The notes under the pieces: generated by a model
What the model was told of the DNA's origin: nothing
The model's input: only the letters and a program-made list of their open reading frames with translations
The model's database searches: none
Position numbers and translations under genes: made by a program
Assembly: GCA_949775045.1 (NCBI GenBank)
Contig: OX459103.1
Span: 6,210,502-6,274,501, forward strand
DNA length: 64,000 nt
Direction of reading: 5' to 3'
DNA from: Metridium senile
Lineage: Eukaryota > Cnidaria > Anthozoa > Actiniaria > Metridiidae
Part shown: positions 1 through 11,508 of the stretch, in pieces
How the letters are laid out: every line of letters starts with the position of its first letter
How positions within the stretch are numbered: the first letter of the stretch is position 1

Positions 1-462
<462 letters not shown>

Positions 463-775
463 GTTGGAGGAATGGCTTTTCAGCATTTCCTGTGTAAAAT
501 AAAAGTAACCAAAAAGGAAACTTATAGGACACGACAAGTCGATAAAGATAAAGTTGAGATATTTTACAGTCGGTAAGGACACTCGAACCGTGAACACTTT
601 TGAGTGTTTTTGTTACTTTTTAACCCACATCCCAGGAGCGAATAGATTAGAAATAAGATTTATTATGAACACTTAGTGTATTTGAAATCACTGCTTCATT
701 TTAAGAGTTTTTGAAGCAGTAGAAGGTTCAGAAAATAATAACATGAAAAAAGTCAAGTGTTCACGGTTCGAGTAC

Positions 776-930
776 AGTAAACACCCGCATATAAGAACAC
801 ATGATTTTCGGTTCAGGCTGGTTTTGGTTCTTATATATCTTATATATTGTTCTTATGTATATGGTACTTTATTGGCCAAATTTCAGCCTGGTGTTCTTAA
901 TCCATTTGTTCTTATATGCGGGCGTTTACT
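776..930. mobile_element. Foldback MITE-like element
   Basis: The left arm AGTAAACACCCGCATATAAG is the inverse of the right arm CTTATATGCGGGCGTTTACT, around an AT-rich centre. A wider pair of inverted segments (579-597 against 757-775, both around CGAACCGTGAACAC) encloses it on the left, so it may be nested. No coding capacity. The superfamily is not assigned because no clear target duplication was seen. Confidence 0.6.
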
Positions 931-1129
931 CTATCCTTATTGTAATGCATTATTCAAGTTTATCAGTTCTATTTCAACACTACTTTAAAATTCTTTGACA
1001 AAAACCAAAAATAAGAGTCGCCCAAAAAGGTCATGCAGTTTATAGGACACTATAATATAAAAACGGGCAGTTATTAATTAAAGTTGAGTAATTTCAATAT
1101 ACAAAATTCAAACAAGTTCGTCAATAGTT

Positions 1130-1185
1130 AGCCTGCTGGCAGACTCTTTTTTTTTAAGCGCCAAAAAAGAGTCTGCCAGCAGGCT
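1130..1185. repeat. Near-perfect short hairpin (mini-foldback)
   Basis: AGCCTGCTGGCAGACTC, followed by a T run, is mirrored by AAAAAAGAGTCTGCCAGC and AGGCT, giving a stem of about 23 bp and a 9-bp loop. Such tiny palindromes are usually internally deleted MITEs. A second one of different sequence lies at 14485-14546. Confidence 0.8.
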
Positions 1186-1191
1186 TACTAT

Positions 1192-1350
1192 AGTCCTTTT
1201 AACAGTTCCGTTCAATGGCCACCAATAATAGTTCCAAGTCGAGGTTCGAGTTGCTGCGCATAGCAAAACTATAATTTATCATGCGCAACAACGCGAACCT
1301 CCACTTGGAACTATCATTCGTGGTCACTGAAAGGTACTGTTAAAACGACT
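1192..1350. mobile_element. Imperfect foldback element with arms of about 75 bp
   Basis: AGTCCTTTTAACAGTTCC at the left pairs with the inverse of the right end (...ACTGTTAAAACGACT). The arms also share GTTCCAAGT-GAGGTTCG and TTG-TGCGCAT. The outer part of the right arm (from 1317) is where the similarity to the block at 8030 begins, so this palindrome sits on a duplication breakpoint. Confidence 0.7.
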
Positions 1351-3790
1351 ACTCTATTCCGACGTTACTTAAAGAAGCTTTGAAAGCGAAATATATTTAA
1401 CTTCAATTTAAATTTTGTGGGTGATAATTAAAGCCAAATGGGCTGTTAATCATTGGTAATTTATTATAATTTATGTCAATCTTTTTTCTTCCTTCTTAAT
1501 TCAATTTCATTTATATTGGTTGTTAACGCGAAAGTAAATGAGCAATTTTAATGATTCATAAGTCAATTCATTTTGTTTATATTCCATTCTAATTCGATTT
1601 TTATTAATTGGGTGATTCAAAGGAACAGATGGCGCGTCAAATTATTATTCGTGGAGAAGATCAGAGCTGGTTACCGTATTCACTCGAATAAGCGCCGCGA
1701 TCTCACTGTCCCCTTCTTGATCAGAAAAACGAATATTGGGGAGATAACTGAGCGGCGAAGCTAATTATTTTGAACTGAAGAATATAGCTTTTGATACCAA
1801 TTTACTTTTTATGCTGTTCTAGAGTAACATTATAGCGTTAACGTGCGGCGCTTATTCGAGTACATACGCTATGGCCCAAGCCAAGAAGTTTCAATATTTG
1901 GCTCAATATCTTCTTCGAACTTATTTAATGAAGAATTATAATGCTAATATAAAGCTCACACCCCTTGTGAAATGATGAAAGTGAAAAAACGTTTTAGAAT
2001 ACATTTGTTTCAACATCCATTCAACATTTTTGATCATATCTTGAAACCGTGCCCAGCTGCCTTTGTACGTTACTGAATCAAGTATAAGTAAGAAGTTGTT
2101 GAATAATTTATATTGGCAAAAAATAATTTTTAGAAAAGCGCATTAAACATTTAAACGTTTTTGTCTCAATTGATTAACGTCCATTGAACATTTCTTTTGT
2201 TTGGACCCCTTTCAAGAATTAACAAAATTGAGATAAAAAAAACCTGTTGAATTAAATAGAAAATACTTTTTCAGCGTTTAACTATTTCTTCAACAACCGT
2301 TCTATTGTTTGTAAGATGCTGAAAGATGTTCAAATCCGTACCCAGATCTTTCAACAATTGTGAATAAGCGATTATTAATAAGCGAGTTTTTTAATATCTC
2401 ATAGAACATATTTAATATATCTATCGTAAATGTTGAAAGCGATTTTTGTGATTGGTGATCGTGGGGTTGCTTATAGTCTTGAGAAAGATTATCGGTGTTT
2501 AATATTGCCAGATATATAGATGAGTAATTTGAGCCATGTTTAAGCGATGTTTGGGAGCTGTATAAGCATCCGGGTTTGTGTAGACTTGAAACTGAATATG
2601 ATCAGTTTTGAATGTTGCCTGATATATAGATGGTTTAATTTGAGCCAGGTTTAAGCGATGTTTTTGAGTTGTGATCGTCCGGGTGCGTGAAGTCCTGAAA
2701 GGCTATCGGTATATTGCCGGGGAGGGGGAGAGGCAGAGAGAAAGAAGTGTTTTAATCTTCACCTAACTCGTCCCCAGTTCTTCCCTGCCAAATATTCAAC
2801 ACAGGAATCCCGATCGCGACAACAATGGAATCCCTAAGGAGTAGCCTGCGGAGGAGGATAGTGTGCGTCAGTCTTGAGAGCCATTCATTTTTGGAGCCTA
2901 GCTCTGTTGTTGTGGTCTCCCTGATATGTGGAAAGCAAATATTAACAAATAAAGACTGTTGGTATGGGGTTGGTCTGACGTTTCGACAAACATGAGCGGG
3001 ATTCAAAGTCAAAACTAGAGTGAATCTTGCCCGAGAAAAACACGACGTTCCGATATGTTGATCTTCATATCATTTTTAAGTGAAAGATAATATAAGATTA
3101 TTGAAGACGATATTTGGATATAGATAGTCCAACGTGTAATACTAGCTTAGAGTCAATAGAATTTCCAATTCAAGATTGCTCTCACTGCTGGCAGTCCCTA
3201 CCTTAATTTCGAATTCTCTCCGGATTTCAGGAGAAGTTACTTTTAATAAATAACACAGATGAGCAGGTTTTCTTCCCCTTCCTTTCCCCTCCCCTCCCCT
3301 TCCCAATCCTCGTTTTATTCGAAGCTCGTTTCCAGGAAATCTGGAGTGGAAAGTAGGGGCAGTTCGCAGTCTAAAGCCTGGTTTACAAAAAAAATCTAAA
3401 GCCTGGTGTGAGAAAATACAATTAAGTGCGGCTAATGAGCAAAGCTCAACGGAGTATGCGTATGTTGCTTATGCTTATGCTTATGTCGCTAGTGTGAACC
3501 GGCTTAAAATTGTTTTTAATATAGTGATTTGATTGTTTTAGGAAGTGAAAAGAAACCAACAGTTCTCTCGTATCGTGTATCAAGATGAAACCACAGTGGT
3601 CCTGGAGGACCAAACACTAAACACATAGCATCCTATTCTAGAGTATAGATTATATTAAAATTATTCTCGTAAAATGCTTGTTGTGAGATTTGATGCCAGA
3701 TGTATAGACATTACATTTCAAATTAATATCATGTGATTCTCAAAATTATCAGTATCTATATTGTCGTCATCATCAGCATCATTAAGGTCA

Positions 3791-4548
3791 TTACACGGGA
3801 CAACTCGCAACAACAACTTTCTGCGCAACAATGTTGCGCGGAAAATTGTTCTCGCGTAAAGCATGTCAAACGAGACAACTTTTAACGCAACATTTGCTGA
3901 CAACAGGGTGTTACCAACGGGTCAACTTTTAGCGCAACGTCGTAATGGCAACCACAGGGAGCCCAAGCTCATCACTTTTACAGTAAATGTATGGAGTCGA
4001 GAGATATCCTTTCGCTGTGCCTTAAATATACAATAATAAAAAATTTTTTTACGTAGATAGTTGTGTATAAATGTTTTCTAGTTGTGACCGAGTTTTAGCT
4101 CAATTTGAGCGATTTTAACTAAAACTCGGTCACAGACTAGAAAACAATTATACACAACTATCTACGTAAAATGTTTTTAAATTATTGTATATTTGAGGCA
4201 CAGCGAAAGGATATCTCTCGACTCCATACATTTACTGTAAAAATGATGAGCTTGGGCTCCCTGTATGGCAACATCGGTTTAGTAACTAGTCTCCGCGCGA
4301 CCTTGTTTTCAAGTTGTTGACAAGCTTACATTTGCAAAAAAAAATGACGGCGAGCGTGCTACACGGATCAACTTGCAACAAATTCGTCATATTTTGTTGC
4401 AAGTTTTTGATGGTCGTTCTAAAACTCGGAACATGTTGCCGCAACAAAAAATCGCTAAAAGTTGTGACCGCGCGCCATGTTACACGAGACAACTTCCCGC
4501 GCAACATTTGTTGCGCGGAAAGTTGTTGTTGCGAGTTGTCCCGTGTAA
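3791..4548. mobile_element. TIR element (TTACACGGGACAACT ends), copy A, carrying a nested insertion
   Basis: The left end TTACACGGGACAACTCGCAA is matched in inverse orientation at 4529-4548 (ends GTTGTCCCGTGTAA). Subterminal TTGCGCGG/CCGCGCAA words are repeated inside. Copy B of the duplication carries the same element at 10526-10953 without the insertion. Non-coding: the short ORFs in it (4286-4589) are mirror-image frames created by the palindromes. Confidence 0.7.
3954..4264. mobile_element. 311-bp near-perfect foldback MITE with 9-bp target duplication (MULE-like)
   Basis: The two halves are almost perfect inverses: ACAGGGAGCCCAAGCTCATC at the left, GATGAGCTTGGGCTCCCTGT at the right. The target ATGGCAACC (3945-3953) recurs as ATGGCAACA at 4265-4273. 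The duplicated locus keeps the empty site as a single ATGGCAACA at 10665-10673. Long TIRs plus a 9-bp duplication resemble Mutator-like foldbacks; an hAT relative (8-bp duplication) is the alternative. A short relative lies at 45511-45584. Confidence 0.85.
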
Positions 4549-4579
4549 CATCACCTTTATTGATACCAGCAACATCATC

Positions 4580-4945
4580 TTCATCATAAAAACATAAATA
4601 TCATCATCATCATTGTCGTCATCATCATCAACAACATTATGATAACCCATCATAATCATCATCAACGTCATCTCCATCTCCATCTCCATCATCATTAGCA
4701 TCATCCTCTTCATCATCATCGCCATCATCATCATTATCATCATCATCATCATCAACAACAACAACATTATCTTAATCACCACCACCTCCATTATCGATCC
4801 ATTATCGATCCATTATCATCTTCATTGCCATCATCATCAGCAGCACCACCACCATCATCAGATCAATATCATTAACAATATCTTAATCGCACTATCTTCA
4901 TCATAGTGATTAGCATCATTATCATCATCAGCACTACAATCATGA
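4580..4945. repeat. CAT/ATC trinucleotide-rich tract, copy A
   Basis: Imperfect ATC repeats mixed with ACC and AAC triplets. The Met/Asp-rich open frame on the minus strand (4480-4791) is a by-product. The same tract is found in copy B at about 11000-11350. Confidence 0.85.
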
Positions 4946-4999
4946 CCCAGATCAGATCATAGACAGAGAAAATATTGCGTAGATTTGACCAAAACTATG

Positions 5000-5005
5000 T
5001 TTATT
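5000..5005 (-). promoter_or_regulatory. Candidate polyadenylation signal of peptide gene 1
   Basis: AATAAA on the minus strand, about 85 bases downstream of the exon 2 stop codon. The equivalent hexamer is kept in copy 2 (11418-11423) and copy 3 (14786-14791) inside an otherwise conserved 3' region. Confidence 0.55.
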
Positions 5006-5090
5006 TTGTCTTTTTGTGAATATTTTTTGTTGTTTATAATTCCATGTCGTCTTTTTGTGAATATTTTTTGTTGTTGTTTATAATTCCATG

Positions 5091-6184
5091 TCATCGTCCA
5101 TCAAAACCGGTACAGGTTTTCCTTTTCTGCAACAATTAAATAAAACATAACACTTATTGAAATGTAAAGACAGAAATTGAGATACAAATTAAGGATTGAC
5201 TGACTGAAAAGATGGTCAAATTTATTATACTGATCAAAACCAAAAGAAAATTATAAATCCCCAAGATGATTTCATCGACTGAACTTTAAGGCAAAAGAAT
5301 AAGATCTATCTCACAAGAGGATTGTATTGAGAAAACATTGAGGAAAGGGAATAAGGTACATATCCCAAGAGGATTGTATTGGGAAAACATTGTGGGAATT
5401 GAATAAGGTATATCTCCCAAGAGGATTGTATTGAAACGGCCATTGAGGCAAGTAAATAAGGTATATATCCCAAGAGGATTGTATTGAGAAACATTGAGCC
5501 AAGTGAATAAGGTATATATCCCAAGAGGATTGTATTGAGAAACATTGAGGCAAGTAAATAAGGTATATATCCCAAGAGGATTGTATTGAGAAACATTGAG
5601 CCAAGTGAATAAGGTATATATCCCAAGAGGATTGTATTGAGAAACATTGAGGCAAGCGAATAAGGTATATCTCCCAAGAGGATTGTAATGGGAAAACATT
5701 GAGGCAAGTGAACAAGGTCTATCTCCCAAGAGGATTGTATTGGGAAAACATTGAGGCAAGTGAATAAGGTATATCTCCCAAGAGGATTGTATTGAGAAAC
5801 ATTGAGGCAAGTGAACAAGGTCTATCTCCCAAGAGGATTGTATTGAGAAACATTGAGGCAAGTGAACAAGGTATATCTCCCAAGAGGATTGTATTGGGAA
5901 AACATCGAGGAAAGGTAATAAGGTGTAAGGTCTTTATATTGGGAAAACATTGAAGTGAACATTTATTATGACCTTCAACTTACCTTGTAACTAGCCCGAC
6001 GTCTTCGTCTGCATCTAATAGTCGCGCCACATGGAGGTCTCAATTCCTTCTTACTTAGAAGATTGTCTTTTCCATTCTCAATATAGTTTTCCATTTCGTT
6101 TTCACTTCGGGCATGCGTGGTAGAGATGTTGAGAAACAGTAGAGAAACAAAAGCAAAGATGGCTAGAGCTTGTTGGGACTTCAT
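5091..6184 (-). CDS. Small secreted Cys/Arg-rich peptide precursor, paralog 1 (two exons)
   Basis: Proposed join: exon 1 6184-5984, exon 2 5126-5091. Exon 1 encodes 67 residues. They are a signal peptide (hydrophobic core about residues 8-20, likely cleavage after THA near residue 25), an acidic Asn/Glu-rich pro-segment, a Lys-Lys pair that could be a convertase site, and a basic core with PPCGATIRC followed by five arginines. Exon 1 ends AAG|GTAAGT in phase 0. Without splicing the frame stops two codons into the intron. The best acceptor (TTGTTGCAG) opens an exon reading KRKTCTGFDGR then stop, which adds a third cysteine. The layout resembles antimicrobial or toxin-like prepropeptides, but I recognise no named family. 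Its intron is largely a 51-bp minisatellite. Exon 1 is well supported by three paralogs; the exon 2 frame is less certain. Confidence 0.65.
5288..5960. repeat. 51-bp minisatellite in the intron of peptide gene 1 (about 12-13 units)
   Basis: The unit contains CCCAAGAGGATTGTATTG, AAACATTGAGGCAAG and GAATAAGGTATAT. Most units are 51-52 bp, so reading frames stay open across units (minus-strand frames of 134 to 191 codons). Those frames lack any non-repetitive part and I reject them as genes. Units vary by substitutions (GAGAAAC versus GGGAAAAC), showing incomplete homogenisation. Confidence 0.92.
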
Positions 6185-6249
6185 AGTTGACGAGGCTTGA
6201 ATTGAATTTGGGCTATCAAAATAAACATAATAATTAATGATTATAGACC

Positions 6250-6670
6250 AGTTTCATGTTATCTAGCACCGCTTGAATTTGACAAAAGGCACATTTTCAC
6301 AGGGATAGCTCAATTCAGAGTAAATTAAATTCAAATGTGTTCTCTATTCACAGTGCGAAAAGGGAGATTTACGCTTGCTTAATGTTATCTTAAACCTGGC
6401 TTGAACTTAATATTTAACCACATTTAAGCGAACTTTACATTTCGTAAAGTTCAACTGTATACCAAATTTAAGTCACGACGTAAACAGCGAGCCAGGTTTA
6501 TCGGCAAGTAGTGCAAATTAACAATAATCTTTTTCAAAATTCACCGCTATAACATTTTCTTTTGGCGTACATTCCAGACAAGCATTGTAAATAGCTATGA
6601 GAAAGTAGTTTGATTTCTTACCTTACCGTGCAAGTTCCTAGTCTACATATACCATATATCTAAATCCCTT
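6250..6670. other. Upstream region of peptide gene 1, no gene seen
   Basis: The first 65 bases match the left arm of the foldback element at 15640 upstream of peptide gene 3 (CAGTTTCATGTTATCTAGCA, GACAAAAGGCAC). The rest is AT-rich with short inverted words (TTTAAACCTGG-type) and no convincing ORF. Confidence 0.5.
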
Positions 6671-6679
6671 TCTTGGTAT

Positions 6680-7049
6680 AGTACAAATATTACACTCGTG
6701 AAACAAGTAGTACTAATTAGTACTAAATAGTGCTAATTAAACAATTGAAAACAAAAGAATTAGCATAAAATATCACTATTTATTGCTTTTTATGTTTCAC
6801 GCTTTTAATGTTTGTACTCTACCGTTGTTTTGTTGCTCCAATCAAAACAGTTCGGAAATCAATCTCGGCTCTGGGAGCCCCTATAATTTCCAGTGATCTG
6901 ATTGGCTGAACGGCATAAAAATAGCAATGGTTTGTGATTTGTACTAAACTGAGTGATTTCTTATGCTAATTCTCTAGTTTTCTTTTGTTTAATTAGCACT
7001 TTTTAGTACTAATTAGTACTACTTGTTTCACGGGTATATTGTTGGTACT
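6680..7049. mobile_element. TIR element with arms of about 90 bp (TAGTACTAATTAGTAC-rich)
   Basis: The left arm (ACTCGTGAAACAAGTAGTAC, then TAGTACTAAATAGTGCTAAT) is mirrored at 6955-7035 (TTAATTAGCACTTTTTAGTA, then TACTTGTTTCACG). The centre is non-coding. A partial third arm lies at 7257-7320, on the far side of the neighbouring Harbinger-like element, so the two elements are interleaved. Confidence 0.7.
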
Positions 7050-7053
7050 CTTA

Positions 7054-7253
7054 GGCCTCGTCTACACGAATCCGAACCGGTTGAAACCGCTTAAAAATAT
7101 ATTTGCGTCCGGCATGAATCCGCGTATCCGCAGGATTCAAGTAAAAGTATGCGGTTTCGGTGACCGGATATACTGGATTCGTGTGGATGATAGGCCGATT
7201 CGCATCAAAAAGTATGCGGTTTCAAAAGTATCCGGATCCGTGTAGACGGGGTC
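7054..7253. mobile_element. PIF/Harbinger-like MITE, copy 1 (TTA target duplication)
   Basis: The element is bounded by TTA on both sides (7051-7053 and 7254-7256). Its ends are GGCCTCGTCTACACG and the inverse of GACCCCGTCTACACG. Inside it has repeated TATGCGGTTTC words. TTA duplication with a G-rich TIR is the PIF/Harbinger signature. The second copy in this window is at 48037-48230, inverted. Confidence 0.82.
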
Positions 7254-7320
7254 TTACTATGTTATTTGTACTCTAATTCTATTGTTTCTATTGCTTAATT
7301 AGCACTTTTAGTACTAATTA

Positions 7321-8029
7321 CTCGGGCTACCTGTGGTTCTCGAATTTTGTGAGTCTGATGAAGTTGGGTCAAGCAAACCCGTCATATAAGTTAAGGTTTT
7401 TCTTGTTTTGGCAATTTAAGGCATAGATCAAGTTAAATATTGGCCATTTTTGACATTTTCAAAATGAACATTCAATATATTAATTTTTGAATCTAGAGAT
7501 ATTATAGTAAATTCAAAAATGGCAATTTTTGCTCCGAAAGATATTGCCATGGCAACGGCTTAAAAGAAAAATGTTAACTCCTTGCTTGGTGACACTAACG
7601 GATATCTCTATTTTCTAGAGAAAAAAGTTTTATATCTCTGCATTCAATAGTAAAGGTTTTCTGTTTCAATAAAAATTAGGTATATATATTCTCGCTGATT
7701 TTTGAGGCAAAATGGGTATTTTAAGGGGGTAGTCTAAATACCCATCAAAGTGACAGATCCAATTGAGTTTCAGGGTTCGTGCTGATGTCAGTTAACAAAA
7801 TCTAAGGAGTTTTCAAGGAGTTTTCAAGGACCAAAAAGTAATTTTTAAGCACTTTTTGTGACAACTTTGATATGCGAAAATTTACGAAAATGATGTACAA
7901 TACTAGAATTTTTACTTAACTTCAATTTGCAATACTAAAATTTTACCCTTCTTTAGCTAGAATTAAGGAGTTTTTAAGGAGTTTTTGCTGATTTTCTAAA
8001 ATTCAAGGGCTTTTCTAGCCTGATTTTCC
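7321..8029. other. Gene-less spacer between array units
   Basis: No ORF or known repeat recognised apart from short echoes (AAGGAGTTTTCAAGGAGTTTT, one base shorter in each echo near 7800 and 7970). It is not shared with the sequence upstream of copy A. Confidence 0.5.
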
Positions 8030-10525
8030 TTCGTGGTCACTGAAAGGCACTGTTAAAACGACTACTCTATTCCGACGTTACTTAAAGAAGCTTTGAAAGC
8101 GAAATATATTTAACTTCAATTTAAATTCTGTGGGTGATAATTAAAGCCAAATGGGCTGTTAATCATTGGTAATTTATTATAATTTATGTCAATCTTTTTC
8201 CTTCCTTCTTAATTCAATTTCATTTATATTGGTTGTTAACGCGAAAGTAAATGAGCAACTTTTAATGATTCATAAGTAATTTCAAGTCAATTCATTTTGT
8301 TTATATTCCATTCTAATTCGATTTTTATTAATTGGGTGATTCAAAGCAACAGATGGCGCACAAGTTATTATTCGTGGAGAAGATCAGAGCTGGTTAACGT
8401 ATTCACTCGAATAAGCGCCGCGATCTCACTGTCCCTTTCTTGATCAGAAAAACGAATATTGGGGAGATAACTGAGCGGCGAAGATAATTATTTTGAACTG
8501 AAGAATATAGCTTTTGATACCAATTTACTTTTTATGCTGTTCTAGAGCAACATTATAGCGTTAACGTGCGGCGCTTATTCGAGTACCTGACATACGGTAT
8601 GGCCCAAGCCAAGAAGTTTCAATATTTGCCTCAATATCTGCTTCGAACTTATTTAATGAAGAATTATAATGCTAATATAAAGCTCACACCTCTTGTGAAA
8701 TGATGAAAGTGAAAAAACGTTTTAGAATCCATTTGTTTCAACATCCATTCAACATTTTTGATCATATCTTGAAACCGTGCCCAGCTGCCTTTGTACGTTA
8801 CTGAATCAAGTATAAGTAAGAAGTTGTTGAATAACTTATATTGGCAAAAAATATTTTTTAGAAAAGCGCATTAAACATTTAAACGTTTTTGTCTCAATTG
8901 ATTAACGTCCATTGAACATTTCTTTTGTTTGGACCCCTTTCAAGAATTAACAAAATTGAGATAAAAAAAAACCTGTTGAATTAAATAGAAAATACTTTTT
9001 CAGCGTTTAACTATTTCTTCAACAACCGTTCTATTGTTTGTAAGATGCTGAAAGATGTTCAAATCCGTACCCAGATCTTTCAACAATTGTGAATAAGCGA
9101 TTACTAAGGCCCTTGTAACTAGAGTTTTTTAATATCTCATAGAACATATTTAATATATCTATCGTAAATGTTGAAAGCGATTTTTGTGATTGGTGATCGT
9201 GGGGTTGCTTATAGTCTTGAGAAAGATTATCGGTGTTTAATATTGCCAGATATATAGATGAGTAATTTGAGCCATGTTTAAGCGATGTTTTGGAGCTGTA
9301 TAAGCATCCGGGTTTGTGTAGGCTTGAAACTGAATATGATCAGTTTTGAATGTTGCCTGATATATAGATGGTTTAATTTGAGCCAGGTTTAAGCGATGTT
9401 TTTGAGTTGTGATCGTCCGGGTGCGTGAAGTCCTGAAAGGCTATCGGTATATTGCCGGGGAGGGGGAGAGGCAGAGAGAAAGAAGTGTTTTTCTCTTCAC
9501 CTAACTCGTCCCCAGTTCTTCCCTGCCAAATATTTCAACACAGGAATCCCGATCGCGACAACAATGGAATCCCTAAGGAGTAGCCTGCGGAGGAGGAAAG
9601 TGTGCGTCAGTCTTGAGAGCCATTCATTTTTGGAGCCTAGCTCTGTTGTTGTGGTCTCCCTCATATGTGGAAAGCAAATATTAACAAATAAAGACTGTTG
9701 GTATGGGGTTGGTCTGACGTTTCGACAAACATGAGCGGGATTCAAAGTCAAAACTAGAGTGAATCTTGCCCGAGAAAAACACGACGTTCCGATATGTTGA
9801 TCTTGATATCATTTTTAAGTGAAAGATAATATAAGATTATTGAAGACGATATTTGGATATAGATAGTCCAACGTGTAATACTAGCTTAGAGTCAATAGAA
9901 TTTCCAATTCAAGATTGCTCTCACTGCTGGCAGTCCCTACCTTAATTTCGAATTCTCTCCGGATTTCAGGAGAAGTTACTTTTAATAAATAACACAGATG
10001 AGCAGGTTTTCTTCCCCTTCCTTTCCCCTCCCCTCCCCTTCCCAATCCTCGTTTTATTCGAAGCTCGTTTCCAGGAAATCTGGAGTGGAAAGTAGGGGCA
10101 GTTCGCAGTCTAAAGCCTGGTTTACAAAAAAAATCTAAAGCCTGGTGTGAGAAAATACAAGTGCGGCTAATGAGCAAAGCTCAACGGAGTATGCGTATGT
10201 TGCTTATGCTTATGCTTATGTCGCTAGTGTGAACCGGCTTAAAATTGTTTTTAATATAGTGATTTGATTGTTTTAGGAAGTGAAAAGAAACCAACAGTTC
10301 TCTCGTATCGTGTATCAAGATGAAACCACAGTGGTCCTGGAGGACCAAACACTAAACACATAGCATCCTATTCTAGAGTATAGATTATATTAAAATTATT
10401 CTCGTAAAATGCTTGTTGTGAGATTTGATGCCAGATGTATAGACATTACATTTCAAATTAATATCATGTGATTCTCAAAATTATCAGTATCTATATTGTC
10501 GTCATCATCAGCATCATTAAGGTCA

Positions 10526-10953
10526 TTACACGGGACAACTCGCAACAACAACTTGTTGCGCGGAAAATTGTTCTCGCGTAAAGCATGTCAAACGAGACAA
10601 CTTTTAACGCAACATTTGCTGACAACAGGGTGTTACACGGGTCAACTTTTAGCGCAACGTCGTAATGGCAACATCGGTTTAATTTAGTAACTAGTTTCCG
10701 CGCGGCCTCGTTTTCAAGTTGTTGACAAGCTTACATTTGCAAAGAAAAATGACGGCGAGCGTGCTACACGGATCAACTTGCAACAAATTCGTCATATTTT
10801 GTTGCAGGTTTTTGATGGTCGTTCTAAAACTCGCAACATGTTGCCGCAACAAAAAATCGCTAAAAGTTGTGACCGCGCGCCATGTTACACGGGACAACTT
10901 TCCGCGCAACATTTGTTGCGCGGAAAGTTATTGTTGCGAGTTGTCCCGTGTAA
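10526..10953. mobile_element. TIR element (TTACACGGGACAACT ends), copy B, without the nested MITE
   Basis: Same inverted ends and internal TTGCGCGG palindromes as 3791-4548, but only 428 bp. It documents the state before the MITE insertion seen in copy A. Confidence 0.7.
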
Positions 10954-11508
10954 CATCACCTTTATTGATACCAGCAACATCATCTTCATCATAAAAACAT
11001 AAATATCATCATCATCATTGTCGTCATCCTCATCAACAACATTATGATAACCCATCATAATCATCATCAACGTCATCTCCATCTCCATCTCCATCATCAT
11101 TAGCATCATCCTCTTCATCATCATCGCCATCATCATCATCATTATCATCATCATCATCATCAACAACAACAACATTATCTTAATCACCACCGCCTCCATT
11201 ATCGATCCATTATCGATCCATTATCGATCCATTATTACATCATCATCAGCAGCAGCAGCAGCACTACCACCATCATCAGATCAATATCATTAACAATATC
11301 TTAATCGCACTATCTTCATCATAGTGATTAGCATCATTATCATCATCAGCACTACAATCATGACCCAGATCAGATCATAGACAGAGAAAATATTGCGTAG
11401 ATTTGACCAAAACTATGTTTATTTTGTCTTTTTGTGAATATTTTTTGTTGTTTATAATTCCATGTCGTCTTTTTGTGAATATTTTTTGTTGTTGTTTATA
11501 ATTCCATG

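Larger units (their letters stand above)
1317..6245. repeat. Segmental duplication, copy A
   Basis: From TTCGTGGTCACTGAAAGG at 1317 to about 6245 the sequence is nearly the same as 8030-12356. It includes identical runs, the CAT-rich triplet tracts and a peptide gene. The coordinate offset drops from 6713 to 6418, mainly because copy A has an extra 311-bp foldback insertion (3954-4264) and the two copies have different minisatellite lengths. The inner part (1351-3790) holds no ORF I would call a gene. Its largest frames (2752-3012, minus) are equally open in copy B and show no recognisable domain. Confidence 0.9.

Noticed and set aside
2752..3012. Minus-strand ORF also found at 9497-9751
   Set aside because: Its presence in both copies is explained by the segmental duplication. 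The C-terminus already differs through an indel, and no domain or splice context supports it.
4286..4597. Several short ORFs on both strands, repeated at 10691-11002
   Set aside because: They are mirror-image frames of the TTGCGCGG palindromic element.
5286..5861. Three overlapping minus-strand frames of 134-191 codons
   Set aside because: All follow the 51-bp minisatellite, whose 17-codon unit keeps every frame open. They lie in the proposed intron of peptide gene 1.
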